Positions 1 to 7,853 are shown, counted from the first letter of the stretch. The stretch: DNA of 36,045 bases from an uncultured bacterium (GCA_905214735.1 CAJMNI010000023.1:1-36045); one strand, 5' to 3'. Numbers and translations: made by a program. The notes: a model not told the origin generated them from the sequence alone.

Positions 1-111
1 GATTTTTTATCCTGCCGGTGTAAAAATCTCATGATTTTTATCTACATTTGCATTGACCTAAACAATCTTTTTTACCTTAAGATTTTTTACCTGTAGAAAC
101 TGAAACTATAC

Positions 112-141
112 AAAAGGCGTAGCCGTGAGGCCACGCCTTTT
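112..141. terminator. Hairpin terminator, probably for a gene left of the window
   Basis: A 9-base stem (AAAAGGCGT / ACGCCTTTT) is followed, after one mismatch, by three more pairs closing a GTGA loop. The A-run on one side and T-run on the other would let it work in either direction. No gene in the window ends here, so it most likely ends a transcript entering from the left. Confidence 0.6.
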
Positions 142-185
142 GTGGTGAAAAATAGAGAGATATGGGAAAATTAGAAGGGATAAAG

Positions 186-217
186 ATTGCATTCAAGCTG
201 AAAATTCTTTATATTTG
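186..217 (+). promoter_or_regulatory. Candidate promoter for the transposase, with a leader of about 530 bases
   Basis: TATATTTG at 210-217 matches the Bacteroidetes -7 element TAnnTTTG. ATTG at 186-189, 20 bases upstream, is a one-base variant of the -33 TTTG. Transcription would begin near 223, at the start of a palindrome (223-240). The next plausible coding start is at 752, so the leader would carry all the palindromes and minisatellites described below. The call rests on motif match only. Confidence 0.4.
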
Positions 218-222
218 CAATG

Positions 223-310
223 CAGATCAAAGCTGATCTGAATTGCAAAATTTCATTTTGCAGGGGAGCTGTTTTGATTACCGGCAAAAACTGCAAAATT
301 TCATTTTGCA
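223..310. repeat. Three palindromes in the transposase leader, two of them identical
   Basis: CAGATCA-N4-TGATCTG lies at 223-240. A 19-base palindrome, TGCAAAATTTCATTTTGCA (8-base arms, TTC centre), lies at 243-261 and is repeated without change at 292-310. As DNA these could be operators or hairpins recognised by a Y1 transposase; as RNA they would form small hairpins near the 5' end of the leader. The identity of the two copies is direct observation; the function is unknown. Confidence 0.6.
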
Positions 311-399
311 TACCTTAAGTGGCTGACGCGCAATCATTAGCTCTCAGCTCGGCCGCCGGCTTACCCGCTGCTCAGCTTTCCGGCTTTCCAGCTTCCCCG

Positions 400-646
400 C
401 TGCTCAGCTTTCCGGCTGCTCAGCTTCCCGGCTGCTCAGCTTCCCGGCTGCTCAGCTTCCCGGCCTTCGGCTTCTTCGCTTTCCGGCCGCCGGCTGCTCG
501 CTGCTTCGCTTCCGGCCGCCGGCTGCTCGCTGCTTCGCTTTCCGGCCGCCGGCTGCTCGCTGCTTCGCTTTCCGGCCGCCGGTTTCTTCGCTTTCCGGCT
601 GCTTCGCTTTCCGGCTGCTTCGCTTTCGGGCTGCTTCGCTTTCGGG
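400..646. repeat. Minisatellite block: 16-base and 30-base tandem units
   Basis: Four tandem 16-base units of the type CTGCTCAGCTTCCCGG occupy 400-463. Copies of a 30-base unit built from TCCGGCCGCC, GGCTGCTCGC and TGCTTCGCTT occupy 482-570 (29, 30 and 30 bases), with a partial copy after 571. Three more 16-base units of the related type CTGCTTCGCTTTCCGG occupy 599-646. Both strands are open here for over 300 bases, but the predicted peptides are only repeats of the satellite, so this is read as noncoding. It fills most of the stretch between the promoter and the transposase start. Confidence 0.85.
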
Positions 647-751
647 CTGCCGGCTGCCGGGAGGGGGTTGGCTTGTTTGGCGTTAGCCACTTGAGGTGTT
701 CGGGATGAAATCCCGAATGCAGTTAATAATAATTCTCCCGGCAATTTAGCT

Positions 752-2017
752 ATGACGAAATCTATTTCCCCCCTTTCGAATTCTTCCGCCATGATTTGCG
801 AGGATCTCCCTTGGATTCCTGATCCCTCTTCTCCGGCGCTCCGAGAGCCCGATCCCTCTTCTCCGGCGCTCCGAGAGCCCGATCCCTCTTCTCCGGCTCT
901 CCGGGAGCAGGATTCCTCTTACCCGGCTCTCCGGGAGTCCGATCCCTTTTCCCCGGCGCTCCGGGAGCAGGATCTTGCTTCCACTGAGGTGGAGGCTTCT
1001 TTGATGGCTTGCGAGCCGACGCCTTTTTATTACAGGGAAACTATTCCTAACTATTGGCGCCGAGACAAGAAGCATGACTATTACAAGCGTTGCATCTATA
1101 TGCTGACCATGAGGAAGAGTGTCGGAATGCCTGATTTCTCCTCGATATCAGCGCGCGATGGCAATCCTTATAAGCCTTCGATATCCCTCTCTCAGATCGG
1201 CGCGATTGTCAATAATGAAATTCGCAATATTCCCCGCCATTTCTCCTCTGTAAAGCTATTTGATTATGTCGTTATGCCCGACCATATTCATATTGTCGTC
1301 TATCTTTCGGAGGAGGGGAAGCATCCCGGGGAAGTCGTAAAGAAATTCAAGGGGGAGTGTTCACGGGCATGGCAGCTCGCGCAAGGGCTTTCCGATGCTG
1401 AGGAGCTCGCGCAAGGTATTTCCGACACGCAGCAGCTTGCTCCGGTATTTATCAATGGATATCATGACAGGTATTCCCGCAGTCGGGAGCATCTTGAAAC
1501 TATAAAGAGATATGTCCGCGACAATCCGCGTCGCCTGCTGATAAAACGCTTGTATCCCGAATATTTCCGGAAAAGGAGGAGGATTTCTATAGATGGCAAG
1601 ATTTATGTGATGATATGGAATCCGTTTCTTATTCTCCATCCCTTTATTTCGCAGGCGCTTCATTCATCGCGCCGATCATACGCCGATAATCGCAATGATT
1701 ATGAGAAATGCCTGGCGAATATCGAGCGTGGCGGAGTTACGATCGGCACATTTTTCGCTCATCCGGAAAAAGAGCTCCGCGACAAGGCGATAGCAACCGG
1801 CGGATCGGTGATACTTATGCATGGCAACGGATTCAATGACTTCTACGCTCCGCAACAGCCCTATTTCGATCTCTGCATGCAGGGGAGATGCCTGATTATC
1901 GGCGAAGAGAGATATCGCACATCGACCTCCACCGATATCCGCGAGCACAACCGCGCCATGAACGCCGTAGCCGCCCGCATCGCCTCCGGAGAAGCCATCC
2001 TCTCAAAACCGCAATAA
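752..2017 (+). CDS. Y1 (HUH) REP-associated-type transposase with repeat insertions and a SLOG-like C-terminal domain
   Basis: Single-strand DNA nuclease of the IS200/IS605-related REP-associated tyrosine transposase family. The core begins near residue 95 (PNYWRRDKKHDYYKRCIYML). It has the HUH pair at His178 and His180 (MPDHIHIVV) and the nucleophile candidate Tyr254 in IKRYVRDNP. Residues about 325-390 (GGVTIGTFF, KAIATGG, FDLCMQGRCLIIGE) resemble a nucleotide-binding SLOG/DprA-like fold; this is a pattern-based guess. Residues 24-73 are five 10-residue repeats of the DPSSPALRE type, and about 208-227 are two 10-residue repeats (LAQGLSDAEE type) between the HUH and Tyr motifs. ATG 752 is used; Met85 (ATG 1004), just before the core, is an alternative that would exclude the repeats. 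No terminal inverted repeats or partner genes were found, consistent with a domesticated single-copy family. Confidence 0.85.
   Translation: MTKSISPLSNSSAMICEDLPWIPDPSSPALREPDPSSPALREPDPSSPALREQDSSYPALRESDPFSPALREQDLASTEVEASLMACEPTPFYYRETIPNYWRRDKKHDYYKRCIYMLTMRKSVGMPDFSSISARDGNPYKPSISLSQIGAIVNNEIRNIPRHFSSVKLFDYVVMPDHIHIVVYLSEEGKHPGEVVKKFKGECSRAWQLAQGLSDAEELAQGISDTQQLAPVFINGYHDRYSRSREHLETIKRYVRDNPRRLLIKRLYPEYFRKRRRISIDGKIYVMIWNPFLILHPFISQALHSSRRSYADNRNDYEKCLANIERGGVTIGTFFAHPEKELRDKAIATGGSVILMHGNGFNDFYAPQQPYFDLCMQGRCLIIGEERYRTSTSTDIREHNRAMNAVAARIASGEAILSKPQ
821..970 (+). repeat. Five 30-base tandem repeats inside the transposase gene
   Basis: Units at 821-850, 851-880, 881-910, 911-940 and 941-970. 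The first two are identical and the later ones carry a few substitutions. The period keeps the reading frame and encodes a ten-residue motif, DPSSPALRE plus one variable residue. The gradient of divergence suggests recent expansion by slippage or unequal crossover. Confidence 0.9.
1373..1432 (+). repeat. Two 30-base repeats between the catalytic motifs of the transposase
   Basis: Units at 1373-1402 and 1403-1432 share GAGCTCGCGCAAGG-type sequence and are followed by a partial third copy (CAGCTTGCTC). The period is again 30 bases and in frame. They encode LAQGLSDAEE and LAQGISDTQQ. The insert lies between the HUH motif and the catalytic tyrosine, so the core must tolerate it as a loop. Confidence 0.85.
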
Positions 2018-2024
2018 ATTGCGG
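2009..2024 (-). terminator. Short hairpin plus T-run, possible end of the bioD operon
   Basis: Read on the minus strand, CCGCAA-TTTA-TTGCGG is followed directly by TTTTGAGA. The stem is only six pairs. It overlaps the stop codon of the convergent transposase gene and lies about 80 bases past the end of the small membrane-protein gene. It is the only candidate terminator seen for that operon. Confidence 0.4.
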
Positions 2025-2105
2025 CAATCGCAAGCCCCAAAATAAGCTTAAGGTGAAGAAACATCCGGCCGGGCGGGGTCTTAAACTCAAGTATGAGCAG
2101 AGCGG

Positions 2106-2363
2106 TTATTGTCGGTCTTCCCGCTTTTTGAGGAATATCCGCAGGGCAATTATTATGGCGAGCTCGATGATGAAGACTATCACGAGGCGCGCTATTTCGC
2201 CTTGCGCTATGAGGTCGCCGCCATAGTAGAGGGTCATCGCTATCAGATAGATAAGCATCAGCGCGGGCAGCCATTGCGAACGAGGGATGCGCCTGCGTTT
2301 GCGGATAGGATTGCCGGCATCGTTATTTTGGTTGCTATTATCCTTCATCTCCTGTTCAGTCAT
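2106..2363 (-). CDS. Small two-helix membrane protein
   Basis: 85 residues. A polar, Asn-rich N-terminus and a basic stretch (RKRRRIPRSQ) are followed by two hydrophobic helices (about 33-50 and 58-75), ending in KKREDRQ. The basic flanks suggest both ends are cytoplasmic. The ATG at 2363 overlaps the last eight bases of the upstream exonuclease gene, so it is probably translationally coupled to it. It resembles the short uncharacterised membrane proteins common in Bacteroidales genomes. No function is proposed. The overlap and membrane pattern make it likely to be real despite its size. Confidence 0.75.
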   Translation of the reverse strand: MTEQEMKDNSNQNNDAGNPIRKRRRIPRSQWLPALMLIYLIAMTLYYGGDLIAQGEIARLVIVFIIELAIIIALRIFLKKREDRQ

Positions 2364-3057
2364 GGGCCGGGGGATTGTTCAGGCTGGGGTTGCTGATCAG
2401 CCTATAGTATTTTGATTTTTCGGCCACAAACGGAGTAGCCTGAAGATAATCGTAGATTTTTATGCAGGCGAGTGCGTCGAGGGCTGCATATTCCTGCTGG
2501 TGGACGGTAAGTTCCGAAGCCTCCCAGTTGGTGAGCCGCTGACCTTTGGAAATCCTCTGGTCGAAAAGAATGGCAAAGATTCGGGAAAGAGAATTGTCGA
2601 TGATTCCGAAATCCTTGACATACGACTGCAGGTCGATAAAACCGCGCGGTTCGAGCTTATAGACGCGGTGGAGATTGTGGAAATCATCATGGATGGAGAC
2701 CCCGATTTTCAGGATGGCTTCGTTTTCGAGAATATCCCTGATTTCTTGGGGGAGTCCGATTTTATTAAGGCGGATAAGGAAGCAGCGCGACCGGGTGGAG
2801 AGCTGGAGCAGCGCCACATTATAGCTTTGCCCTTTGCGGAAAGAGGGTCGAGTTTCGGTGTCGAAGCCGATGATGGTTTCGGCTTTCAGCACGTCGGCAG
2901 CGATCCGGGCCGCTTCCGGAGACTCGACGACAGTCACCTCGCGGTCGTAGACGGCTGCAGGGAGTTCGGCAAGCTGCTCCTTTGTGATGCTTGCTCCCCA
3001 CACTTCAGGCTGACTTTTTTCCGGTTGCGGAATTAATTTCTGACTGTCGCTGTTCAT
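2356..3057 (-). CDS. DEDDy 3'-5' exonuclease (RNase D / Werner exonuclease-like domain)
   Basis: Predicted 3'-5' exonuclease acting on RNA or DNA ends, using two metal ions. Counting from the chosen start (233 residues), the ExoI motif is IGFDTET (Asp66, Glu68). The ExoII acid lies in SIHDDFHNL (Asp124 or Asp125), and ExoIII is YAALDA (Tyr190, Asp194), which makes it DEDDy type. There is no HRDC domain, so it is not full-length RNase D; stand-alone proteins of this kind are common in Bacteroidetes. An upstream in-frame ATG at 3111 exists, but ATG 3057 forms an ATGA overlap with the bioD stop and is preferred. Downstream it overlaps the small membrane-protein gene. The physiological substrate cannot be told from sequence. 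Confidence 0.88.
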   Translation of the reverse strand: MNSDSQKLIPQPEKSQPEVWGASITKEQLAELPAAVYDREVTVVESPEAARIAADVLKAETIIGFDTETRPSFRKGQSYNVALLQLSTRSRCFLIRLNKIGLPQEIRDILENEAILKIGVSIHDDFHNLHRVYKLEPRGFIDLQSYVKDFGIIDNSLSRIFAILFDQRISKGQRLTNWEASELTVHQQEYAALDALACIKIYDYLQATPFVAEKSKYYRLISNPSLNNPPAHD

Positions 3058-3713
3058 TTCATCGCGGGCATTTCCAGATAGATCGTTTCGGGGAAATGCG
3101 CCTGAAGCCATTGCTTGATATAATTCTGAGTGTCGGCGGCAATCTTTTTGTCGCTGTCGAAATATGTGTTGTAGACCACTGCGAAAAGCTCGATGTTCTC
3201 CCTGGCAATGGCATAGAGCGAGAGCAGCGTATGGTTGATCGATCCGAGTGTGCCGTTGGTGACGAGCACTACGGGTAGCTTGCGTTCGCGGATGTAATCG
3301 ATGGTGAGATATTCCCCTTTGAGAGGCACCATCAAACCTCCGGCACCCTCCACGAGGACATGGTCGAACTGCGAAGCGAGAGTGTCGGTGGCTTCGTCGA
3401 TACGGGCGAAATTGATCTCGCGGCCGTCGATTCTTGCTGCGAGGTCGGGGGAGCAGGGGTAGGAGAAGATCTCCGGGGCAGTGATGTGCAGACGGTCGGC
3501 GGCGAGAGTGCCGGTTCCCATAAGGCGGCGATGCACCTCTATATCCTCACTAAACTCCTGGTTGCCTGTCTGAACGAATTTCTGGGTAATGACGGTCTCT
3601 CCCTGCTGGGCTATGAGGCGCGCCATCCAGCCGGTGGCATAGCTTTTGCCGGCGTCCGTATCGATGCCGGTGACGAACAGCCTTGCTGGCCAAATTATAC
3701 TATTATCTTTCAT
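3054..3713 (-). CDS. bioD: Dethiobiotin synthetase BioD
   Basis: Cytoplasmic ATP-dependent carboxylase that closes the ureido ring of dethiobiotin from 7,8-diaminononanoate and CO2, the penultimate step of biotin synthesis. 219 residues, the usual length. The P-loop is GIDTDAGKS at 16-24 (family form GTDTxxGKT), followed by the substrate-binding KFVQTGN around Lys45 (KPVQTG in relatives) and EGAGGLMVPL near residue 120. No other bio gene is in the window. It is the first gene of an operon with the exonuclease and small membrane protein. Its ATG starts only seven bases after a good -7 element, so the message is probably leaderless. Confidence 0.92.
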   Translation of the reverse strand: MKDNSIIWPARLFVTGIDTDAGKSYATGWMARLIAQQGETVITQKFVQTGNQEFSEDIEVHRRLMGTGTLAADRLHITAPEIFSYPCSPDLAARIDGREINFARIDEATDTLASQFDHVLVEGAGGLMVPLKGEYLTIDYIRERKLPVVLVTNGTLGSINHTLLSLYAIARENIELFAVVYNTYFDSDKKIAADTQNYIKQWLQAHFPETIYLEMPAMK

Positions 3714-3720
3714 TAGTTTG

Positions 3721-3752
3721 CAAATTTAGCTTATTTTGGTCAGAGAGACAAA
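3721..3752 (-). promoter_or_regulatory. Promoter of bioD, leaderless arrangement
   Basis: On the minus strand, TTTG (3752-3749), 20 bases, then TAAATTTG (3728-3721). Both elements match the Bacteroidetes consensus exactly. The bioD ATG begins at 3713, seven bases after the -7 element, about where transcription should start. Confidence 0.7.
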
Positions 3753-3767
3753 TTATTGATGAATAAA

Positions 3768-3797
3768 TTGCCCCGGAGTGTCAAATCTCCGGGGCAA
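3768..3797 (-). terminator. Terminator of glyA
   Basis: Perfect 11-base stem TTGCCCCGGAG / CTCCGGGGCAA with an eight-base loop, about 50 bases past the glyA stop. On the minus strand it is followed by an AT-rich tract (TTTATTCATC). It separates glyA from the bioD promoter. Confidence 0.85.
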
Positions 3798-3846
3798 CTG
3801 ATTATTGAGGGTCAATATGTTCGGCCGACATTGTCAAGCCTGGCAA

Positions 3847-5127
3847 TTACCATGCGAACATAGGATATTCGTTCATCATCTCGTTGACTTCCTGGCGGAC
3901 AGCCTTGATGGTCTCGGGATCGTCGGCGTTAGAGAGCACGCGGTCAATCAGGCCGGCGATAGTTTCCATAAGTTCCTCCTTTGCGCCGCGGGTTGTGATT
4001 GCTGCTGTTCCGAAGCGGAGACCGCTGGTGAGGAAGGGGCTGCGGGTGTCGTAGGGCACCATGTTCTTATTGGCTGTGATGTCGGCCTCCACGAGCACGC
4101 GCTCTGCCTTCTTACCGCTCATCTCGGGAAATTTCGGACGCAGGTCAACGAGCATGCAGTGGTTGTCGGTGCCGTCGGAGATGATCTTGTAGCCTCTCTT
4201 GATGAGAGCCTCTGCGAGGGCAGCGGCGTTTTTCTTCACCTGAATTGCATATTCCTTCCATTCGGGCTGGAGAGCCTCGCCGAAAGCGACAGCCTTGGCG
4301 GCGATCACATGCTCGAGCGGGCCGCCCTGCACGCCGGGGAAGACTGCGGAGTCGAGCAGAGCCGACATCTTCTTGATTTCACCTTTGGGAGTCTTCTTGC
4401 CCCAGGGGTTGTCGAAATCCTTGCCCATGAGGATCATGCCGCCTCGCGGACCGCGGAGGGTCTTATGGGTGGTAGTGGTCACGATATGGGCATGTTTCAC
4501 CGGGTTCTCGAGCAGACCGGCGGCGATAAGGCCGGCGGGGTGAGCCATGTCGACCATGAAGATGGCGCCGATTTCATCGGCGAGGCGGCGGATGCGGGCA
4601 TAATCCCACTCGCGGCTGTAGGCGCTGGCGCCGGCGATGATGAGCTTCGGACGCTCTGCGCGAGCCTTCTCCTCCATCTCCTCATAGTTCACGCGGCCTG
4701 TCTCCTTGTCGACAGTATAGCTGATCGGCTGGAACATTAGACCCGAAAAATTCACGGGGCTGCCATGGCTGAGGTGACCGCCGTGGCTGAGGTCCATACC
4801 CATGAACTTGTCGCCCGGCTGAAGCACTGCCATGAAGACAGCCATGTTGGCCTGGGCGCCGCTGTGGGGCTGAACGTTCGCCCATTCGGCTCCGAAGAGC
4901 TTCTTGGCGCGCTCGATGGCAAGGTTTTCGGCCTCGTCGACAACCTGGCAACCGCCGTAATAGCGGCGTGCGGGATATCCCTCGGCATATTTGTTGGTGA
5001 GGCAGGAGCCCATGGCTCTCATCACCTCGTCGCTAACGAAGTTTTCACTTGCGATAAGTTCGATGCCACGACGCTGGCGCAGATGTTCGCGGTCGATGAT
5101 GTCGAACACTTCAATGTCTCTTTTCAT
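3847..5127 (-). CDS. glyA: Serine hydroxymethyltransferase GlyA
   Basis: Pyridoxal-phosphate enzyme that interconverts serine and glycine with transfer of a one-carbon unit to tetrahydrofolate. 426 residues, full length. Motifs include the N-terminal ELIASENF, YAEGYPARRYYGGC near 47-60, MVDMAHPAGL near 191-200 and the PLP lysine Lys222 in VTTTTHKTLRGPRGG. It lies 111 bases after nqrF on the same strand. No consensus TAnnTTTG element is seen in that gap, so it may be read partly from the nqr transcript or from a non-consensus promoter. A strong terminator follows. Confidence 0.97.
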   Translation of the reverse strand: MKRDIEVFDIIDREHLRQRRGIELIASENFVSDEVMRAMGSCLTNKYAEGYPARRYYGGCQVVDEAENLAIERAKKLFGAEWANVQPHSGAQANMAVFMAVLQPGDKFMGMDLSHGGHLSHGSPVNFSGLMFQPISYTVDKETGRVNYEEMEEKARAERPKLIIAGASAYSREWDYARIRRLADEIGAIFMVDMAHPAGLIAAGLLENPVKHAHIVTTTTHKTLRGPRGGMILMGKDFDNPWGKKTPKGEIKKMSALLDSAVFPGVQGGPLEHVIAAKAVAFGEALQPEWKEYAIQVKKNAAALAEALIKRGYKIISDGTDNHCMLVDLRPKFPEMSGKKAERVLVEADITANKNMVPYDTRSPFLTSGLRFGTAAITTRGAKEELMETIAGLIDRVLSNADDPETIKAVRQEVNEMMNEYPMFAW

Positions 5128-5238
5128 GGTAGATCAGTAATGAAATTTAGATATATGGTTGTGTTTAAATTTGATAATTATATTCTTTTTCTAAACCGGC
5201 CCGAAGAACCGGCCCGCAAAGAGATTCCATTCTATCTC

Positions 5239-6531
5239 TTAGCCACCGAAGTTGTCGTAATGGATGCTTTCGGGGTCGACTCCGAGATTGTAAAGCATAT
5301 TGTTGACAGCCTTGCTCATCGGGCCGGGGCCGCACATGTAATATTCGATATCCTCCGGAGCCTCGTGGTCTTTCAGATAAGTCTTGAACATCACGTCGTG
5401 GACGAAACCGGCCATATACTTCACACGTGCGGCGTCGGCAGCCGGATCGGGGCGGTCGAGGGCAAGATGGAAATGGAAGTTTGGGAAATCCTTCTCAAGC
5501 TGGAGGAAATCGTCGAGATAGAACACCTCGTTGAGAGCGCGGGCGCCATAGAAATAATGCATTTCGCGGTCGCGGCAGTTGCGGGTGCGGAGCATCCACA
5601 TGATCTGCGCGCGGAGGGGAGCCATACCGGCGCCACCGCCGACCCATATCATCTCAGCCTTTGAATTGACAATGGGGTGGAAGTCACCGTAAGGGCCGCT
5701 CATCAACACTTTGTCGCCCGGTTTGAGCGAGAAGATATAGGAAGAAGCGACTCCGGTCGGCACGTCCTGGAAGCCGACCTGAGGTTTCGGCTTGAAGGGG
5801 GGGGTGGCGATGCGGACGGTCAGCATGATGCGGTCGCCCTCTTCCGGATAGTTGGCCATGGAGTAGGCGCGGACTGTCTCTTCGTCGTTTTTCGACTTGA
5901 GAGTGAAGAGCCCGAATTTCTCCCAGGCGGGGATATACTCGGCTCCGATCAGATCCTTGTCGATATCTTTGTCATAATCCATCTCATAGCGGGGGATTCG
6001 GATCTGAGCGTAGCTACCCGGCACGAAGTTCATGTGCTCACCCTCGGGGAGACGGACGATAAACTCCTTGATAAATGTGGCGACATTCTTGTTGGAGATA
6101 ACCTCGCATTCCCACTCCTTCACGTCGAGGGCCGATTCGGAAACCTTGATGTCGAGGTCACCCTTCACCTTCACCTGGCAGCCGAGGCGCCAGTGGTCTT
6201 TCACCTGCTTGCGCGAGAAATGCACCGCTTCCGTGGGGAGGATATCGCCTCCACCGGAGATCACATGCACCTTGCACTGACCGCAGCTACCCTTGCCGCC
6301 GCAAGCCGAAGAAAGATGCACTCCGTTTTCGCCGAGAGTGGCGAGAAGAGTTTTGCCTGCCTGGGCATGAAGCACCTTCTTGCCGTCGTTGATGGAGATG
6401 GCGACTTCGCCCGAATTGACGAGCCAGTGCTTGGCCAGAAGAAGGATAATGGTCAGAACCAATACGATCACAAGGAAGATGAGGCTTGCTACAGCCACAT
6501 TGTTCCATTGAATAGCATTTAGAATATACAT
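5239..6531 (-). CDS. nqrF: Na+-translocating NADH:quinone reductase subunit F
   Basis: NADH-oxidising subunit of Na+-NQR; electrons enter at its FAD and pass to its 2Fe-2S cluster. 430 residues. An N-terminal membrane helix spans about 13-33. The ferredoxin domain has ligands Cys77, Cys83, Cys86 (CGGKGSCGQC) and Cys118 (RLGCQV). The FAD motif RAYSMAN is at 221-227 and the NADH-binding glycine loop VGGGAGMAPL at 297-306. The C-terminus (YYMCGPGPM and a terminal FGG) is typical. It is the last nqr gene, 47 bases after nqrE. Confidence 0.97.
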   Translation of the reverse strand: MYILNAIQWNNVAVASLIFLVIVLVLTIILLLAKHWLVNSGEVAISINDGKKVLHAQAGKTLLATLGENGVHLSSACGGKGSCGQCKVHVISGGGDILPTEAVHFSRKQVKDHWRLGCQVKVKGDLDIKVSESALDVKEWECEVISNKNVATFIKEFIVRLPEGEHMNFVPGSYAQIRIPRYEMDYDKDIDKDLIGAEYIPAWEKFGLFTLKSKNDEETVRAYSMANYPEEGDRIMLTVRIATPPFKPKPQVGFQDVPTGVASSYIFSLKPGDKVLMSGPYGDFHPIVNSKAEMIWVGGGAGMAPLRAQIMWMLRTRNCRDREMHYFYGARALNEVFYLDDFLQLEKDFPNFHFHLALDRPDPAADAARVKYMAGFVHDVMFKTYLKDHEAPEDIEYYMCGPGPMSKAVNNMLYNLGVDPESIHYDNFGG

Positions 6532-6578
6532 TGTATTCTCGATTTCTTGATTAAAAAGCTTCGGGCATCAGCAGAGGA

Positions 6579-7193
6579 TCAGAGTTTGATGCCGAGGAAG
6601 CTCATGAAAGCAATGCCCATCAGGCCCGTAATAATGAAAGTGATACCGATTCCGCGCAGCGGTTTGGGGACGGCGCTGTAGCTGAGGCGTTCGCGGATGG
6701 CGGCGAGGCAGGTGATGGCCAGAAGCCAGCCGATACCTGAGCCGGCGCCGTAGACAGTGGCTGTCCAGGCGTTGGTGAATTCGCGCTGCTGCATGAAGAG
6801 CACCGCACCGAGGATGGCGCAGTTCACGGCTATCAGCGGCAGGAAGATGCCGAGCGAATTATAGAGGGCCGGGGTGTATTTCTCGATCACCATCTCAAGG
6901 ATCTGCACCAGGGCGGCGATCACGGCGATAAACATGATCAGGCCGAGGAAGGAAAGGTCGGCGTCGGCATACTCCTCGCCGAGCCAGTTCAGCGCACCGG
7001 GCAAAAGCAGATATTCATTGATACACCATGTGACCGGCAGCGCGATGATCAGCACGAAGCTGACCGCCACTCCGAGGCCGAAGGCCGTCTTGACGTTTTT
7101 CGACACGGCAAGAAACGAGCACATGCCAAGGAAGTAGGCAAATATCATGTTGTCGATAAAAATCGACCGGATAAACAAATTAAGATTCTCCAT
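6579..7193 (-). CDS. nqrE: Na+-NQR subunit E
   Basis: Integral membrane subunit of Na+-NQR, 204 residues with six predicted helices. It pairs with its homologue NqrD to hold a 2Fe-2S cluster in the membrane core. Cys25 (FLGMCSFLAV) and Cys125 (IAVNCAILGA) sit in the two inverted half-helix motifs where the family places the cluster ligands. It lies between nqrD (39 bases) and nqrF (47 bases) on one strand. Confidence 0.96.
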   Translation of the reverse strand: MENLNLFIRSIFIDNMIFAYFLGMCSFLAVSKNVKTAFGLGVAVSFVLIIALPVTWCINEYLLLPGALNWLGEEYADADLSFLGLIMFIAVIAALVQILEMVIEKYTPALYNSLGIFLPLIAVNCAILGAVLFMQQREFTNAWTATVYGAGSGIGWLLAITCLAAIRERLSYSAVPKPLRGIGITFIITGLMGIAFMSFLGIKL

Positions 7194-7232
7194 TTCCTGA
7201 ATGAATTGAATTGAAGGGTTGCTCTTTTTAGA

Positions 7233-7853
7233 TTATTCCTGGAGGTCTTTGTTTTTGGCGCGGTGCACCCAGATGATGCATGCCACGAGGATCAGGGCCA
7301 TCGGAGGAAGGATCATCAGACCGTTGTTCTGGTAGCCGGCGTCATACCACCACTGCGGGAACACCTGCATGCCGAAAAGCGTGCCGCTGCCGAAGAGTTC
7401 GCGGAAGAAGGAGACGATGATCAGGATGATGCCATATCCGAGGCCGTTGCCGATACCGTCGAGGAAAGCGGGCCAGGGACGGTTGTTGAGTGCGAAAGCC
7501 TCGAGGCGTCCCATGATGATACAGTTGGTGATGATCAGGCCGATGAAGACCGACAGCGCCTTGCTCACCTCATAGTTCCAGGCCTTGAGCACCTGGTCGA
7601 CGATAACCACCAGCGCGGCCACAACCACGAGCTGGACGATGATTCGGATCGACTGCGGGATGGTTTTGCGCATCAGGGAAATGATCACGTTTGCCAGAGC
7701 CAGCACGGCCGTCACCGAAATCGACATCACGATTGCAGGTTCCATCTTGGCCGTGACGGCGAGTGCGGAGCAGATGCCGAGCACCTGCACAATCACAGGG
7801 TTGTCTTTCGACAACGGGTTGACGAGTGGCAGAAATGTTTTTTTCAGATTCAT
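7233..7853 (-). CDS. nqrD: Na+-NQR subunit D
   Basis: Six-helix membrane subunit, 206 residues, homologous to NqrE in opposite topology. Cys28 (VLGICSALAV) and Cys111 (IITNCIIMGR) match the ligand positions for the intramembrane 2Fe-2S cluster. The last helix is followed by a short charged tail. Its start overlaps the nqrC stop by four bases (ATGA), indicating coupled translation. Confidence 0.96.
   Translation of the reverse strand: MNLKKTFLPLVNPLSKDNPVIVQVLGICSALAVTAKMEPAIVMSISVTAVLALANVIISLMRKTIPQSIRIIVQLVVVAALVVIVDQVLKAWNYEVSKALSVFIGLIITNCIIMGRLEAFALNNRPWPAFLDGIGNGLGYGIILIIVSFFRELFGSGTLFGMQVFPQWWYDAGYQNNGLMILPPMALILVACIIWVHRAKNKDLQE

Noticed and set aside
482..646. Minisatellite considered as a CRISPR array
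   Set aside because: The units are contiguous without unique spacers of constant length, and no cas genes are present.
436..792. 118-codon minus-strand frame rich in Lys, Ser and Ala, and a matching plus-strand frame at 319-708
   Set aside because: Both are translations of the minisatellite block, with no domain, and one overlaps the transposase start.
2500..3036. Plus-strand frame of 178 codons opposite the exonuclease gene
   Set aside because: The minus strand has all DEDDy motifs and overlapping operon neighbours.
3805..4740. 311-codon plus-strand frame
   Set aside because: Antisense shadow of glyA, which contains the PLP lysine and full family length.
5194..5216. Direct repeat AACCGGCCCG with a 13-base period between nqrF and glyA, considered as a terminator
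   Set aside because: The arms are direct, not inverted; only about four pairs can form, and no T-run follows on the minus strand.
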